Shown here: piece after piece, positions 8,661 to 17,251 of the stretch | Layout: each line of letters starts with the position of its first letter | How positions within the stretch are numbered: position 1 is the first letter of the stretch | Origin: Alteraurantiacibacter buctensis | Lineage (GTDB): Bacteria; Pseudomonadota; Alphaproteobacteria; Sphingomonadales; Sphingomonadaceae | DNA length: 64,000 bases | Reading direction: 5' to 3' | NCBI RefSeq assembly: GCF_009827655.1 | Contig: NZ_WTYV01000002.1 | Coordinates: 310,657-374,656 of the forward strand | The notes under the pieces: model-generated | What the model saw: the letters and a program-made list of their open reading frames with translations, nothing else | Databases searched by the model: none | What the model was told of the DNA's origin: nothing | Translations under genes and position numbers: made by a program

Positions 8661-9629
8661 ATGGCCGCAAGTGGAACAATACGATATGCGGTGCTGGGCA
8701 CGCTGGTGGCAGCGGGCGTGGCAACCGTGGCGGTCACCGCCCAGGGCCTGCCGCCGATCACCGAGATCGAGCACGTGAACGGCAATGTTTACAAGGTATT
8801 CGGCGCGGGCGGCAACACCACGGTGTTCGTCCGCAGCAATGATGTGGTGCTGGTGGATACCAAGCTGCCCAACAGCGGCGAGGGAATCCTGGCGCAGGTC
8901 CGCTCCATCACCGACAAGCCGATCGGCGTGATCATCAACACCCACTCGCACCCCGATCACATGGGGTCCAACAACCAGCTTCGCGAGATGCAGGCAGGGA
9001 GCCCGATCCAGGTGGTCGCCCACGCCAACAGCGAACGGCGGATGGAAGCTGGCGGCGGGCCGTTCGGGGCCAGCCAGGTGGATACCAGCTTCACCACCAG
9101 CATGACGCTGGGCGAGGGGGATGACCGGGTGGACGTATACCACTTCGGCGCGGGCCACACCGATGGCGATGCCTTCATCGTCTTCCCCGCCGCGCGCACG
9201 ATGGCGGCGGGCGACATCTATGCCTGGCACATGAGCCCGCTGATCGATCCGGGTTCGGGCGGCTCCATGCTGGCCACGCCCACCACGCTGACCCGCGCCT
9301 ATTACTCGATCAAGGACGTGGACCACGTGATCCAGGGCCATGGCGGTGTGTCCACCTGGCAGGAGTTCCGCAGCTTCATGCAGTTCAACCGTGCGCTGGT
9401 GGCCCAGGCCGAGCAGACGCTGCTGACGGGCGGCACGCCCGAGGACGCGCTGAACGCATTGAACCGCAATCCCAGCTTTGCGATCTTCCTGGATCACAAC
9501 ATCAAGCCGGGGCTGGAATACGGCGGCACGCCGTGGAGCCGGGCGCTGATCAACCTCAGGGTAGTGTTTCAGGAACTGCGCGGCGAAACCCCGCAACTGA
9601 TCATGAACCTGCCCCCCGAGGAGCAGTAA
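8661..9629 (+). CDS. metallo-beta-lactamase-fold hydrolase, exported
   Basis: A 322-residue protein with an N-terminal hydrophobic signal or anchor (about 8-27) and an MBL fold. The zinc motif H-S-H-P-D-H is at residues 95-100, and a further metal His lies in the G-A-G-H-T-D-G-D segment. This resembles SoxH/quinoprotein-relay-type MBL proteins rather than true beta-lactamases. It starts at the base after the HupE-like stop, so the two are cotranscribed and probably coupled; a metal-import protein feeding an exported metalloenzyme is a reasonable but unproven reading. Confidence 0.85.
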   Translation: MAASGTIRYAVLGTLVAAGVATVAVTAQGLPPITEIEHVNGNVYKVFGAGGNTTVFVRSNDVVLVDTKLPNSGEGILAQVRSITDKPIGVIINTHSHPDHMGSNNQLREMQAGSPIQVVAHANSERRMEAGGGPFGASQVDTSFTTSMTLGEGDDRVDVYHFGAGHTDGDAFIVFPAARTMAAGDIYAWHMSPLIDPGSGGSMLATPTTLTRAYYSIKDVDHVIQGHGGVSTWQEFRSFMQFNRALVAQAEQTLLTGGTPEDALNALNRNPSFAIFLDHNIKPGLEYGGTPWSRALINLRVVFQELRGETPQLIMNLPPEEQ

Positions 9630-9668
9630 GCGCTGACGGGACCGTTTCTCGCGGATGACCGGGCCGCC

Positions 9669-10496
9669 TTGCGCGCCGTGGCGGCAACGCCCGGCGCGGG
9701 GCTGTGCACCATCGTGGGGATCGAGGGCAGCTTCTCGCGCCGGCTTGGCGCGCAACTGGCGGTGGCCCCCGATGGCACGGTAACCGGTAGCCTGGCCGAT
9801 GGCTGCCTGGAGCGGCAACTGGCCACCGAAGTGCTGGCAGGGGGTGAGCGGCGCGTGCTGCGCTTTGGCGCGGGCTCTCCGCTGATCGATTTCCGCCTGC
9901 CCTGCGGCAGCGGGCTGGACGTGCTGGTGGATCCCGCGCCCGACCGGGACGCCTGCCGCGCCGCGCTTTCCGCGCTGGACCGGCGGCAGGCGGCCAGCCT
10001 GGCCCTGCCGGCGGGGCCACTGGCGCACCGGTTCTTTGTTCCTGCCTTGCGGCTTGCCCTGTTCGGTGAGGGGCCAGAGCTTGATGCGCTGGCCCTGCTG
10101 GGCCGAACCGCCGGCCTGACGGTGGAAACGTTCAGCAAGGACGCGGGTGCCAGTGAATCAAGCGGGGGCCTGTCGCTGGGCCAGGCACCGCAGGGCGTTG
10201 CCGCCGATGCCTGGACGGCGGTGATCCTGCTGTTCCACGATCACGAATGGGAACAGGCCATCCTGCAGTGGGCGCTGGGCACGCCCTCCTTCTTCATCGG
10301 CGCGCAGGGCGGCCGACCGGCGCGCGAGGAGCGCACGGCGCGGTTGTTGTCGGCCGGGATTGCGCCCGACCAGGTGGCGCGGGTGAAAAGCCCCATCGGC
10401 GTGGTGCAGCACAGCCGCGAGCCGGTGGCGCTGGCGCTGTCCATCCTGGCCAGCGTGGTGGGTGCCTACGAGGCGCTGAATCCGCATGCCGGATGA
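9669..10496 (+). CDS. XdhC family protein
   Basis: A 275-residue protein with an N-terminal XdhC/CoxI domain (about 10-75, with the G-A-Q-L-A and D-G-C-L-E segments) and a C-terminal Rossmann-like XdhC_C domain. XdhC proteins bind and insert sulfurated molybdenum cofactor into xanthine-dehydrogenase-family enzymes. TTG 9669 is the first conventional start, but CTG 9633 in the same frame has GAGGAG nine bases upstream and would restore about twelve residues of the domain. It overlaps a MocA-like gene by eleven bases. No molybdenum hydroxylase is present in the window. Confidence 0.8.
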   Translation: MRAVAATPGAGLCTIVGIEGSFSRRLGAQLAVAPDGTVTGSLADGCLERQLATEVLAGGERRVLRFGAGSPLIDFRLPCGSGLDVLVDPAPDRDACRAALSALDRRQAASLALPAGPLAHRFFVPALRLALFGEGPELDALALLGRTAGLTVETFSKDAGASESSGGLSLGQAPQGVAADAWTAVILLFHDHEWEQAILQWALGTPSFFIGAQGGRPAREERTARLLSAGIAPDQVARVKSPIGVVQHSREPVALALSILASVVGAYEALNPHAG

Positions 10497-11058
10497 TCCG
10501 CCGCCGCTGGTCGCCGTGCTGGCGGCAGGCGCGGCCAGCCGCTTCGGCGGCGGCAAGCTGGATGCCGATCTTGCCGGCAAACGGGTGGGGCGCTGGGTGC
10601 TGGATGCCGTGGGCGAGGCGGGCCTGCCGCCGGGCGTGATCGTGGTGCCCGGCCATGTGCCCGCTTTCGCGGCAGAAAGTGGCTGGCCCACCCTGACCAA
10701 CATTTGCGCCAGCGATGGCATCGGCACCTCGATCGCGCTGGCCGCCAGTGCGGCGCTGGGTCAGGGGCGCAGGCTGCTGGTGCTGCTGGCGGATATGCCG
10801 CTGGTTACGCCGGAGCATCTGGCAGCGCTGCTGGCGCACCCGGCGGCGGCCACGACCTATCCGGATGGCAAGGCGGGCGTGCCCGCGCTTGTGGGGCCGG
10901 ACTTGCTGCCGCATCTGGCCGAGCTGGACGGGCCAACGGGGGCCGGGCCGCTGCTGGCCCGTTATCCGCGCGTGGCCGCACCCAACGGCATGCTGCTGGA
11001 CATCGACCGGCCAGAGGACCTGGCCCGCGCGGCACAGTTACTTACTGGTCGCGGCTGA
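10486..11058 (+). CDS. molybdenum cofactor cytidylyltransferase-like (MocA/MobA) protein
   Basis: A 190-residue nucleotidyltransferase with the N-terminal loop L-A-A-G-A-A-S-R-F-G-G, a metal-binding A-D-M-P segment (about residue 104) and a D-I-D-x-P-E-D ending, all typical of MobA-like NTP transferases that make the cytosine dinucleotide form of molybdopterin. Together with the overlapping xdhC it forms a maturation pair for a xanthine-oxidase-family enzyme encoded elsewhere. Its 3' end overlaps the converging NTF2-like gene by 17 bases. Confidence 0.85.
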   Translation: MPDDPPPLVAVLAAGAASRFGGGKLDADLAGKRVGRWVLDAVGEAGLPPGVIVVPGHVPAFAAESGWPTLTNICASDGIGTSIALAASAALGQGRRLLVLLADMPLVTPEHLAALLAHPAAATTYPDGKAGVPALVGPDLLPHLAELDGPTGAGPLLARYPRVAAPNGMLLDIDRPEDLARAAQLLTGRG

Positions 11059-11857
11059 ACACCGGCTGGCCCGCGCGCTTCACGCCGATGTGGCAGATAA
11101 GGCCATCGCGCAGGGTATAGGTTACCTGCACCCGCACATCGATCCATTCGCCCTGTTTTAGCGCCCCGACCACGAAATCGGGCGCGTCCTGCACGGCGGT
11201 AAAGCGGCTGGTGCAATCGACGATCAGCCGCTCGTCGGTGGCGTCGAGGTGGTGGATGGTCAGCGTCTCGCGCACCGACTTGAACATTGCGCGGTAGAAG
11301 CCGGCGATTCCGTCCGAGCCCTCGATCCTGCCGACCGAGCTCAGTTCCAGCACCACATCGGGCGTGTAGAACTTCGCGAAACGGTCCGCGTCGCCCGATG
11401 AGAAGGCGGCGGTATAGGCATCGTAGGCGGCAAGCTGGCCCGGATGGGCGCCCAGTCTCGGGGCCTTGGTCACGCCCTGTTCGGGCGGCCAGGCCATGGT
11501 GGTCAGCTTCGTGACCTTCCCATCACCATCCAGGTCATAGCGGGCAAGAAATTTAACCGTTATGGTATCTCCTGGCATCAGGGGGCCGAAGGGGAAGTCT
11601 GGCCGCGGCCTGGTGCAGTGAAAGTCCATGTCGATGTCCGCAAACACCACCTCCTCTTCCTGCACATGGCGTTGCAGGCGCGGGCATTCGCGCACCCCGT
11701 CATGTGCCCAGGCCAGGAACTCCTTCATCCCCTGCTTGCCGCTGCGCACGCCGCCGGAGGAGTGCATCTCGCACCCTTCGGCAAAGAAGCGCTCCACCAG
11801 CGCGTCATCGTCGCCGGTCAGGAAGCAGTCAAGGTAGGCGAGATAGTCGAAGCTCAT
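11042..11857 (-). CDS. tandem SnoaL-like (NTF2 superfamily) protein
   Basis: A 271-residue cytoplasmic protein made of two NTF2-like cone-fold domains (about 1-130 and 140-271), each with the Y-x(2)-F-x-S/T-G-D-x-D pattern at the start. SnoaL-like proteins include isomerases, cyclases and dehydratases, but no catalytic set can be assigned here. ATG 11857 is preferred to an upstream in-frame ATG because it aligns with the fold start and overlaps the upstream LprI-like gene by exactly four bases (ATGA). Confidence 0.75.
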   Translation of the reverse strand: MSFDYLAYLDCFLTGDDDALVERFFAEGCEMHSSGGVRSGKQGMKEFLAWAHDGVRECPRLQRHVQEEEVVFADIDMDFHCTRPRPDFPFGPLMPGDTITVKFLARYDLDGDGKVTKLTTMAWPPEQGVTKAPRLGAHPGQLAAYDAYTAAFSSGDADRFAKFYTPDVVLELSSVGRIEGSDGIAGFYRAMFKSVRETLTIHHLDATDERLIVDCTSRFTAVQDAPDFVVGALKQGEWIDVRVQVTYTLRDGLICHIGVKRAGQPVFSRDQ

Positions 11858-12240
11858 GGTTCGATCAGGTCCTGTAACTGGCTGGTTCGCAGGCGGGTAA
11901 GCTGGGTGCGGCACATGGCCACCAGCATGGGTTCCATCGATCCGCCCCGTGCGGCGTAACAGGCGCTGGCACAGTGGGCATCGCGGAAGGCCAGCCAGGC
12001 GCGCTGGGCGGCCAGCAATTGTGCGAAATAGCCGGGGTGGCCGTCGTCGAGCGATTGCGTCAGGGCATCACGCTCGCGCATGTCGGCCGCCGTCACCTCC
12101 CACTGGGCGTTCAGCGCGGCATCGGCGGCGGCAAAGTCATCCCCGGCGCAGCGGTTCATGTCCATCTGGGTGATCGCCTTGCCGCAATCGACCGGGGCGG
12201 CGACAGCCTGTGACAGGACGATGGCGAAAAGGAACGACAT
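11854..12240 (-). CDS. LprI-like lysozyme-inhibitor-domain protein (DUF1311)
   Basis: A 128-residue secreted protein. A short signal peptide ends at A-V-A-A near residue 15. The mature part has the LprI pattern: paired Cys at the start (C-G-K and R-C-A), A-D-A-A-L-N, the Q-R-A-W-L-x-F-R-D-A-x-C core, G-G-S and a final C-x(3)-L-T. Some family members inhibit host lysozyme, but most are uncharacterised. It ends in an overlap with the NTF2-like gene and starts six bases after metY ends. Confidence 0.82.
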   Translation of the reverse strand: MSFLFAIVLSQAVAAPVDCGKAITQMDMNRCAGDDFAAADAALNAQWEVTAADMRERDALTQSLDDGHPGYFAQLLAAQRAWLAFRDAHCASACYAARGGSMEPMLVAMCRTQLTRLRTSQLQDLIEP

Positions 12241-12246
12241 CGCCCC

Positions 12247-13536
12247 TCAGATCGCCGCCAGGGCCTGATCGAGATCGGCGATGATGTCGTCGATATGCTC
12301 GATCCCCACCGACAGGCGCACCACGTCCGGCCCTGCCCCGGCTGCCACCAGCTCTGCCTCGCCAAGCTGGCTGTGGGTGGTGGAGGCAGGGTGGATGATC
12401 AGGCTGCGGGTATCGCCGATATTGGCCAGGTGGCTGAACAGCTTCACGCCGGATACCAGCTTCACGCCCGCATCGAAGCCGCCTTTCAGGCCAAAGGTGA
12501 ACACTGCCCCGCCGCGCCCGCCGAGGTACTTCTGCGCCAGCGCATGGTAGGGATTGCTCTCCAGCCCGGCGTAGAACACCCAGTCGACCTTGGGATGGGC
12601 TTCCAGGTGCCGCGCCACGGCCATGGCGTTGCTGCAATGCCGGTCCATCCGCAGGGCCAGCGTCTCCATCCCGGTCAAGGCCAGGAAAGCGTTCATCGGT
12701 GCCATTGCCGGCCCAAGGTCGCGCAAACCAAGCACCCGGCAGCCGATGATGAAGGCGATGGGGCCCACCGGCTCCAGCGCATCGACCAGCACGGCCCCGT
12801 GGTACGATCCGTTGGGCCGGGTCAGGCTGGGGAACTTGTCGCCCTGCGCCCGCCAGTCGAACCGGCCGGAATCCACGATCAGCCCGCCGATGGAATTGCC
12901 GTGGCCGTTGAGGAACTTGGTGGCCGAATGCAGCACGATGTCCGCGCCGTGTTCGATCGGACGGCACAGGGCGGGGCTGGCCATGGTGTTGTCCACCACC
13001 AGCGGCACGCCGGCGGCATGGGCCACCTCGGCAATGGCGGCGATATCGCTGACCACGCCGCCGGGGTTGGCCAGGCTTTCGATGAACACCGCGCGCGTCT
13101 TGCCGTCGCAGGCGGCGGCCACATTGGCGGGATCGTCGGCATCGACGAACTTCACTTCCCAGGCAAACTTGCGGAACGCCTCGCCAAGCTGGTTCAGCGA
13201 TCCGCCATAGAGCTTGCGGGCGGCCACGATGTTGCAGCCCGGTTCCATCAGCGTGTGGAAGGTGATCAGTTGTGCGGCATGGCCCGATGCGACCCCCAGC
13301 GCCGCCACGCCGCCTTCCAGCGCGGCGATCTTCTTTTCCAGCGCATCCACGGTGGGGTTCATGATGCGGCTGTAGATGTTGCCGAATTCCTTCAGCGCGA
13401 ACAGGTTGGCGGCATGCTCGGCACTGTCGAACACATAGCTCGCGGTCTGGTAGATCGGCGTGATCCGCGCCTTGGTGACGGGATCGGGCTCGCAGCCCGC
13501 GTGGACGGCTAGGGTTTCGATCTTGGGGTTGGTCAT
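12247..13536 (-). CDS. metY: O-acetylhomoserine aminocarboxypropyltransferase (O-acetylhomoserine sulfhydrylase)
   Basis: A 429-residue PLP enzyme of the Cys/Met metabolism family that makes homocysteine from O-acetylhomoserine and sulfide. The PLP lysine lies in H-S-A-T-K-F-L-N-G-H-G (about residue 208), and the N-terminal I-Y-Q-T-A-S-Y-V-F and Y-S-R-I-M-N-P-T segments match the family. The length fits MetY rather than the shorter MetB/MetZ. A purine-rich ribosome site (AGAGGA) precedes the start. Only 22 bases separate it from the upstream enoyl-CoA hydratase gene, leaving no room for a SAM riboswitch. Confidence 0.93.
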   Translation of the reverse strand: MTNPKIETLAVHAGCEPDPVTKARITPIYQTASYVFDSAEHAANLFALKEFGNIYSRIMNPTVDALEKKIAALEGGVAALGVASGHAAQLITFHTLMEPGCNIVAARKLYGGSLNQLGEAFRKFAWEVKFVDADDPANVAAACDGKTRAVFIESLANPGGVVSDIAAIAEVAHAAGVPLVVDNTMASPALCRPIEHGADIVLHSATKFLNGHGNSIGGLIVDSGRFDWRAQGDKFPSLTRPNGSYHGAVLVDALEPVGPIAFIIGCRVLGLRDLGPAMAPMNAFLALTGMETLALRMDRHCSNAMAVARHLEAHPKVDWVFYAGLESNPYHALAQKYLGGRGGAVFTFGLKGGFDAGVKLVSGVKLFSHLANIGDTRSLIIHPASTTHSQLGEAELVAAGAGPDVVRLSVGIEHIDDIIADLDQALAAI

Positions 13537-13558
13537 CGGGGGGTCCTCTTGTGCGGCC

Positions 13559-14329
13559 TCAGCGGCCTTCGAACTGCGGCGGGCGCTTCTGGGCGAAGGC
13601 GGTGACGGCTTCGCGGAAATCGCGGGTGCGGCCGGCCAGGGTCTGGTTGGCGTGCTCCACGTCCAGCATCTCGCTGAACGGCGTATCCAGTGCTGCGGCC
13701 ATCTGCTTGCGGATCAGGCCCAGCGCCAGGGTGGGACCGGCAGCCAGTTTCGCGGCGAGGGCCTGCGCTTCGGCCAGCACGTCCTGGTCTTGCACCACGC
13801 GGTTGATCAGGCCCATTTCCAGCGCCTGCTCGGCCATCACCTGCTCGCCCAGCAGGGCCAGCTCCATCGCGCGGGGCCGCCCCACGGCGCGGGCGACCAC
13901 CCAGCTTGCCCCGGCGTCGGGCACCAGCCCGATGTTGGCAAAGGCCAGCATGAAATAGGCCGAGCGGGCGGCCAGCACGATATCGCCGGACAGGGCAAAG
14001 CCCATCCCGGCACCCACCGCCGGGCCGTTGACTGCCGTCACCAGCGGCACCGGCAGGTCGGCAATGGCGCGGGCCAACGGATTGTAATGGGCATCCAGGA
14101 TTGCCCCGAGGTCATCCGGCATTCCCCCAGCGGCGGCCAGGTCCGCGCCCGAGCAGAAGGCGCGGCCTTCCCCCGTCAGCACCAGCGCCCGCGCGCCGCC
14201 CGCCACGGCAGCGGCCAGGCCTGCGCGCAGCTCGTCCAGCATGGCGGGCGTCAGCGCGTTCAGCCGGTCCGGCCGGTTGAGCGTGAGGGTGGTGACGGCA
14301 CCATCGCTGGTGGCCAGGATATCGGGCAT
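13559..14329 (-). CDS. enoyl-CoA hydratase/isomerase family protein
   Basis: A 256-residue crotonase-fold enzyme. The oxyanion-hole segments are G-R-A-F-C-S-G-A-D-L (about 64-73) and the later N-G-P-A-V-G-A-G-M-G; the position of the first catalytic Glu is not a clear hydratase Glu, as in PaaG-type isomerases. The overall resemblance is to 2-(1,2-epoxy-1,2-dihydrophenyl)acetyl-CoA isomerase or general enoyl-CoA hydratases. ATG 14329 follows an AGAGAA site; an extension to 14392 has no support. It sits between metY and a HAD gene on the same strand. Confidence 0.83.
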   Translation of the reverse strand: MPDILATSDGAVTTLTLNRPDRLNALTPAMLDELRAGLAAAVAGGARALVLTGEGRAFCSGADLAAAGGMPDDLGAILDAHYNPLARAIADLPVPLVTAVNGPAVGAGMGFALSGDIVLAARSAYFMLAFANIGLVPDAGASWVVARAVGRPRAMELALLGEQVMAEQALEMGLINRVVQDQDVLAEAQALAAKLAAGPTLALGLIRKQMAAALDTPFSEMLDVEHANQTLAGRTRDFREAVTAFAQKRPPQFEGR

Positions 14330-14357
14330 CTGTTGTTCTCTCCCTTTGGAGAGAGGC

Positions 14358-15188
14358 TTAGCCCAATCCGCAGGCGGCCACCAGTTCGCCAATTGTGGGG
14401 ATCACCAGGTGGGGCCGTTTTTCGGGCGGCTGGGCGGCCCATTCTTCCGCGCTGGTCGATCCGCTGGTGACCGCGATGCCGATGGCGCCGGACTGGTGGG
14501 CCATCAGCATTTCGGCCACGGCATCGTCACCCACCACGCCAACGTCTTCCATCGCTACGCCCAGCACCTCGGCAATCATGTCCATCGCGTGCATCGAAGG
14601 CTTGCCGGTGGGTTCCGGCTCCACCCCGGTCACGCGCGAAATCGCCCCGTTGATGGCGCACGAATAGCCGAAGCTGCGGCCTTCCTTGGTGGCGAAGAAG
14701 GGCACGTCCGAAGCGCTGAGCAGTGCCGCGCCCGCCAGCACCCGCTCGCAGGCCAGGTGGATGTGGTCCATCACGCAGTCCGGGTGCCAGGCGACATAGA
14801 CCGCGTCGCACTCCTCGCTGCGGGCCTCGGCCGGCAGGTAGCAGTTGATGCCAAGCTCGGTCAGGGCATCGGCCACGCCATTGGTGCCCAGCACCAGAAC
14901 TTTCTCGTAACCGCGTGCCTTGATCACGCGGGCAGCGGCGGAGTTGGGGGTGAACAGCTTCTCGTCCGGCACGGGCACTCCGGCAGCGCGCAGCTTCGGC
15001 CCCTGCACACGGGAGGCATAGGCGCTGCCGTTGGTGAGGGCGAGCCAGGGAATGCCGAGGCGATCCAACTCCTGCAAGGCTTCCGCCGCGCCGGGAATGG
15101 CATCGTAGGCCCCCAGCTTGCGGTTCGACAGGATCAGCGTCCCGTCGAGGTCGAACATGAAGCCTTTGGGCTGGCGTAGGAGGGTCAT
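14358..15188 (-). CDS. HAD-superfamily class IIA hydrolase
   Basis: A 276-residue phosphatase of the NagD-like group. Motif I D-L-D-G-T-L is at about residues 13-18, motif II with T-N-G-S follows near residue 52, and the late G-D-D-A-V-A-E motif coordinates Mg. The class IIA cap lies between motifs II and III. Likely substrate is a small phosphorylated metabolite. It is the first gene downstream of the hairpin element that ends the carboxyltransferase operon, with 28 bases to the enoyl-CoA hydratase gene. Confidence 0.85.
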   Translation of the reverse strand: MTLLRQPKGFMFDLDGTLILSNRKLGAYDAIPGAAEALQELDRLGIPWLALTNGSAYASRVQGPKLRAAGVPVPDEKLFTPNSAAARVIKARGYEKVLVLGTNGVADALTELGINCYLPAEARSEECDAVYVAWHPDCVMDHIHLACERVLAGAALLSASDVPFFATKEGRSFGYSCAINGAISRVTGVEPEPTGKPSMHAMDMIAEVLGVAMEDVGVVGDDAVAEMLMAHQSGAIGIAVTSGSTSAEEWAAQPPEKRPHLVIPTIGELVAACGLG

Positions 15189-15208
15189 CGAACAAGCCTT
15201 GTCTATTT

Positions 15209-15298
15209 CCCCTCCCGACTGCGGGAGGGGTCAGGGGTGGGTGACAGGGGTGCGCCAAGTCTCGGCCCACCCCCGGCCCCTCCCGCGAGCGGGAGGGG
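15209..15298. repeat. palindromic intergenic element with paired GC hairpins
   Basis: Two near-identical hairpins, CCCCTCCCG/CGGGAGGGG at 15209-15230 and the same stem extended by one pair at 15277-15298, flank an inner dyad GGGGTGGG (15234-15241) and CCCACCCC (15266-15273). The element fills the gap between the carboxyltransferase gene and the HAD gene. It looks like a REP/BIME-type repeat that could also stop or stabilise the upstream transcript; copies elsewhere in the genome would be expected. Confidence 0.65.
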
Positions 15299-15306
15299 AG
15301 AAACGG

Positions 15307-16767
15307 TCAGGCCGAAACCTCCAGTTTGAAATCCTCGCGCTCTATGGCGAAGGCATCCACGCTGCGGTTGTTCAGGACCGTGCGGACCAGTTCCATCACC
15401 GCGATCGTTTCGGGATCGTAGTGGCGCGGGGCGGGGCCGGCGGCCTGCATGGCATCCACCTGGCCGGCGGGCATGGTGGCCCGCAGCAGGAATTCCTCGT
15501 CCGACAGCGTTTCGCCAATGCGGCTGCGCAGCGTCTTGAGGTCGGCCATGCCGGTTTCGGCCTGCAGCTCCTTCGTGCGCGGGTTGGCCATGATGCGGTC
15601 CATCACGTCGGGGTCGACCGGCGCGTTTGGGCGGCCGAACTTGCCGATGGCGAAGCGGATGATCTCGTCCGGGATAACTTCCCAGCGGCCCTTGCCGGTC
15701 ACGTTCATCACCGCCTGCGTTTGCAGCATCTGCGCGAACGGCGTCATCACGATGGGCCATCCCAGTTCCTGCCGCACGCGGCCCAGTTCCTCCACCACCG
15801 CGCCTTCCAGGTGGGGCACGCGCTGGTCGGCCAGGTGACGGCGCATGGTGCCCACCATGCCGCCGGGCAGGTTGTGGTGGAAATAGGCGGCATCGAAGGC
15901 CATCGGGCTGCCGGTGGGCAAGCCTTCCGCCTCTGCCATCGCGGTCCAGAAGTCGGCCACTTCCTGCGCGGCTTCATCGTCGATGGGAACGTCATGACCC
16001 TGCGCGCGTAGGTTGGCGATCATGCGCATGATCGGCGGGTTGCTGGTGCCATCGGCAGCGCCGCCGCTGGCGCATTGCACGGCGGCCACGCCCAGGTCCG
16101 CCGCTTCCAGGCAGGCGGGTTCCGCCAGGCCAATGGTGCAGTGGTTGTGCAGCTCCAGCTCCTTGTCGCCGATTTCAGCGAGGATGGCGGGGATCAGCGT
16201 GGCGGCGCGCTTGGGGGTGAGCAGGCCACCGGGGTCCTTGATGTAGAGCGCGTCAATATCGGGGCTGGCGGCCATCAGCTTTGCGGCGGCGGCATAGTGC
16301 GCATCATCGTGGATCGGACTGATCGAGAAGACGAGTGCGCCCACCACCTGCTCGCCGCCCGCGCGCTTGACCAGGCGGGCGACTTCCACGTTGCTGGCGG
16401 CATCGTTCATCGGATCGGCCAGGGCGAAGCGGCGGATGCCGTTGGTGGCCAGCGTGCGGAAGGCCAGCTCCATGAACTCCGGGCTGGCCGTCTCCCACGA
16501 AATGAAGCGGAAGCCGGTGGAGAGGAACTGCAGCGGCGTGGTCTTGCAGATCGCCGCCATGGCGCGGATGCGCTCCCACGGGTCCTGCTGCTTGTAGCGC
16601 ACGGCCACACCCATGTGGGTGGAGGTGGTGAAGTCAATCGCCTTGTAACCTGCGCGCTCCATGGCGGGCGCGACGGTCAGCGTCTTGGCGGTATCCACGC
16701 CCAGCGCGCCCCACAGGCACTGGTTGCCATCGCGCAAGCTGGTTTCGACGATGCGGACGGTGGCCAT
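15307..16767 (-). CDS. OadA/PycB-type biotin-dependent carboxyltransferase subunit
   Basis: A 486-residue carboxyltransferase. The HMGL-like TIM barrel (about 5-270) shows L-R-D-G-N-Q (metal Asp13), the active-site Lys177 in Y-I-K-D-P-G-G-L-L-T-P, and metal ligands His207 and His209 in H-N-H. A PYC_OADA domain (about 290-465) follows, with N-L-P-G-G-M-V-G. It lacks a biotinyl domain; a separate carrier is encoded one base upstream. The natural acyl substrate could be oxaloacetate/pyruvate, but the unusual partners in this operon leave it open. It is the last gene of a four-gene minus-strand operon. Confidence 0.88.
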   Translation of the reverse strand: MATVRIVETSLRDGNQCLWGALGVDTAKTLTVAPAMERAGYKAIDFTTSTHMGVAVRYKQQDPWERIRAMAAICKTTPLQFLSTGFRFISWETASPEFMELAFRTLATNGIRRFALADPMNDAASNVEVARLVKRAGGEQVVGALVFSISPIHDDAHYAAAAKLMAASPDIDALYIKDPGGLLTPKRAATLIPAILAEIGDKELELHNHCTIGLAEPACLEAADLGVAAVQCASGGAADGTSNPPIMRMIANLRAQGHDVPIDDEAAQEVADFWTAMAEAEGLPTGSPMAFDAAYFHHNLPGGMVGTMRRHLADQRVPHLEGAVVEELGRVRQELGWPIVMTPFAQMLQTQAVMNVTGKGRWEVIPDEIIRFAIGKFGRPNAPVDPDVMDRIMANPRTKELQAETGMADLKTLRSRIGETLSDEEFLLRATMPAGQVDAMQAAGPAPRHYDPETIAVMELVRTVLNNRSVDAFAIEREDFKLEVSA

Positions 16768-16768
16768 G

Positions 16769-17251
16769 TCAGCCCACCTTCACACGGACCAGGGCCTGGC
16801 CCTGCTCGACGGCCTTGCCGTTTTCCGCCAGCTTGGCGGTGATTGTGCCGGACACGCCCGCGCGGATCGGGTTCATCAGCTTCATTACCTCGATGATGCC
16901 GATGGTGGTGTCCGGGCCAACGGTATCGCCCACAACCACGAAGTCCGGCTCGCCCGGCCGCGGGGCGGCGTAGAAGTTGCCGAGCAGCGGCGCGGGGACG
17001 TCGACCTCGTCCGACGCTGCGGCAGCGGCGGGTGCCGGAGGCGGGGCGCTGGCGGAGGAAGGGGCCGGGACGGGGGCGGGAGTATAGTCCTCGTCTTCAT
17101 CGCGCGCCCAGCCGCCCGAGCCGCCCAATCCGGCACCATTGCGCCGGATCTTCAGGCGGAATTCGCCCATCTGGAGGTCAAGGCTGCCGAACTGGCTCTC
17201 GTCCAGCAGCTTGGTGATCTCGGCAATGTCCTTCAGGCTCAGGCGGCTCAC
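16769..17251 (-). CDS. biotin carboxyl carrier protein (AccB-like)
   Basis: A 160-residue carrier with an AccB-type N-terminal helix region (about 4-38), a Pro/Ala/Ser linker (57-80) and a C-terminal biotinyl domain. The biotin attachment site is E-V-M-K-L-M-N at 121-127, Lys124 being modified; Val replaces the more usual Ala. The start is GTG, overlapping the stop of the upstream dikinase subunit by four bases (GTGA). The neighbour downstream is the carboxyltransferase; no biotin carboxylase gene is present. A chromosomal accBC pair is expected elsewhere, so this carrier is an additional, dedicated one. Confidence 0.87.
   Translation of the reverse strand: MSRLSLKDIAEITKLLDESQFGSLDLQMGEFRLKIRRNGAGLGGSGGWARDEDEDYTPAPVPAPSSASAPPPAPAAAAASDEVDVPAPLLGNFYAAPRPGEPDFVVVGDTVGPDTTIGIIEVMKLMNPIRAGVSGTITAKLAENGKAVEQGQALVRVKVG

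Noticed and set aside
7776..10028. A 750-codon open frame on the minus strand opposite hupE-like, MBL and xdhC genes
   Set aside because: It is rich in Arg, His, Gln and Ala, has no domain features and lies wholly opposite well-supported genes. Such frames are a by-product of GC-rich third codon positions.
13537..13558. Possible SAM riboswitch upstream of metY
   Set aside because: Only 22 bases separate metY from the preceding gene, too few for any known SAM aptamer.
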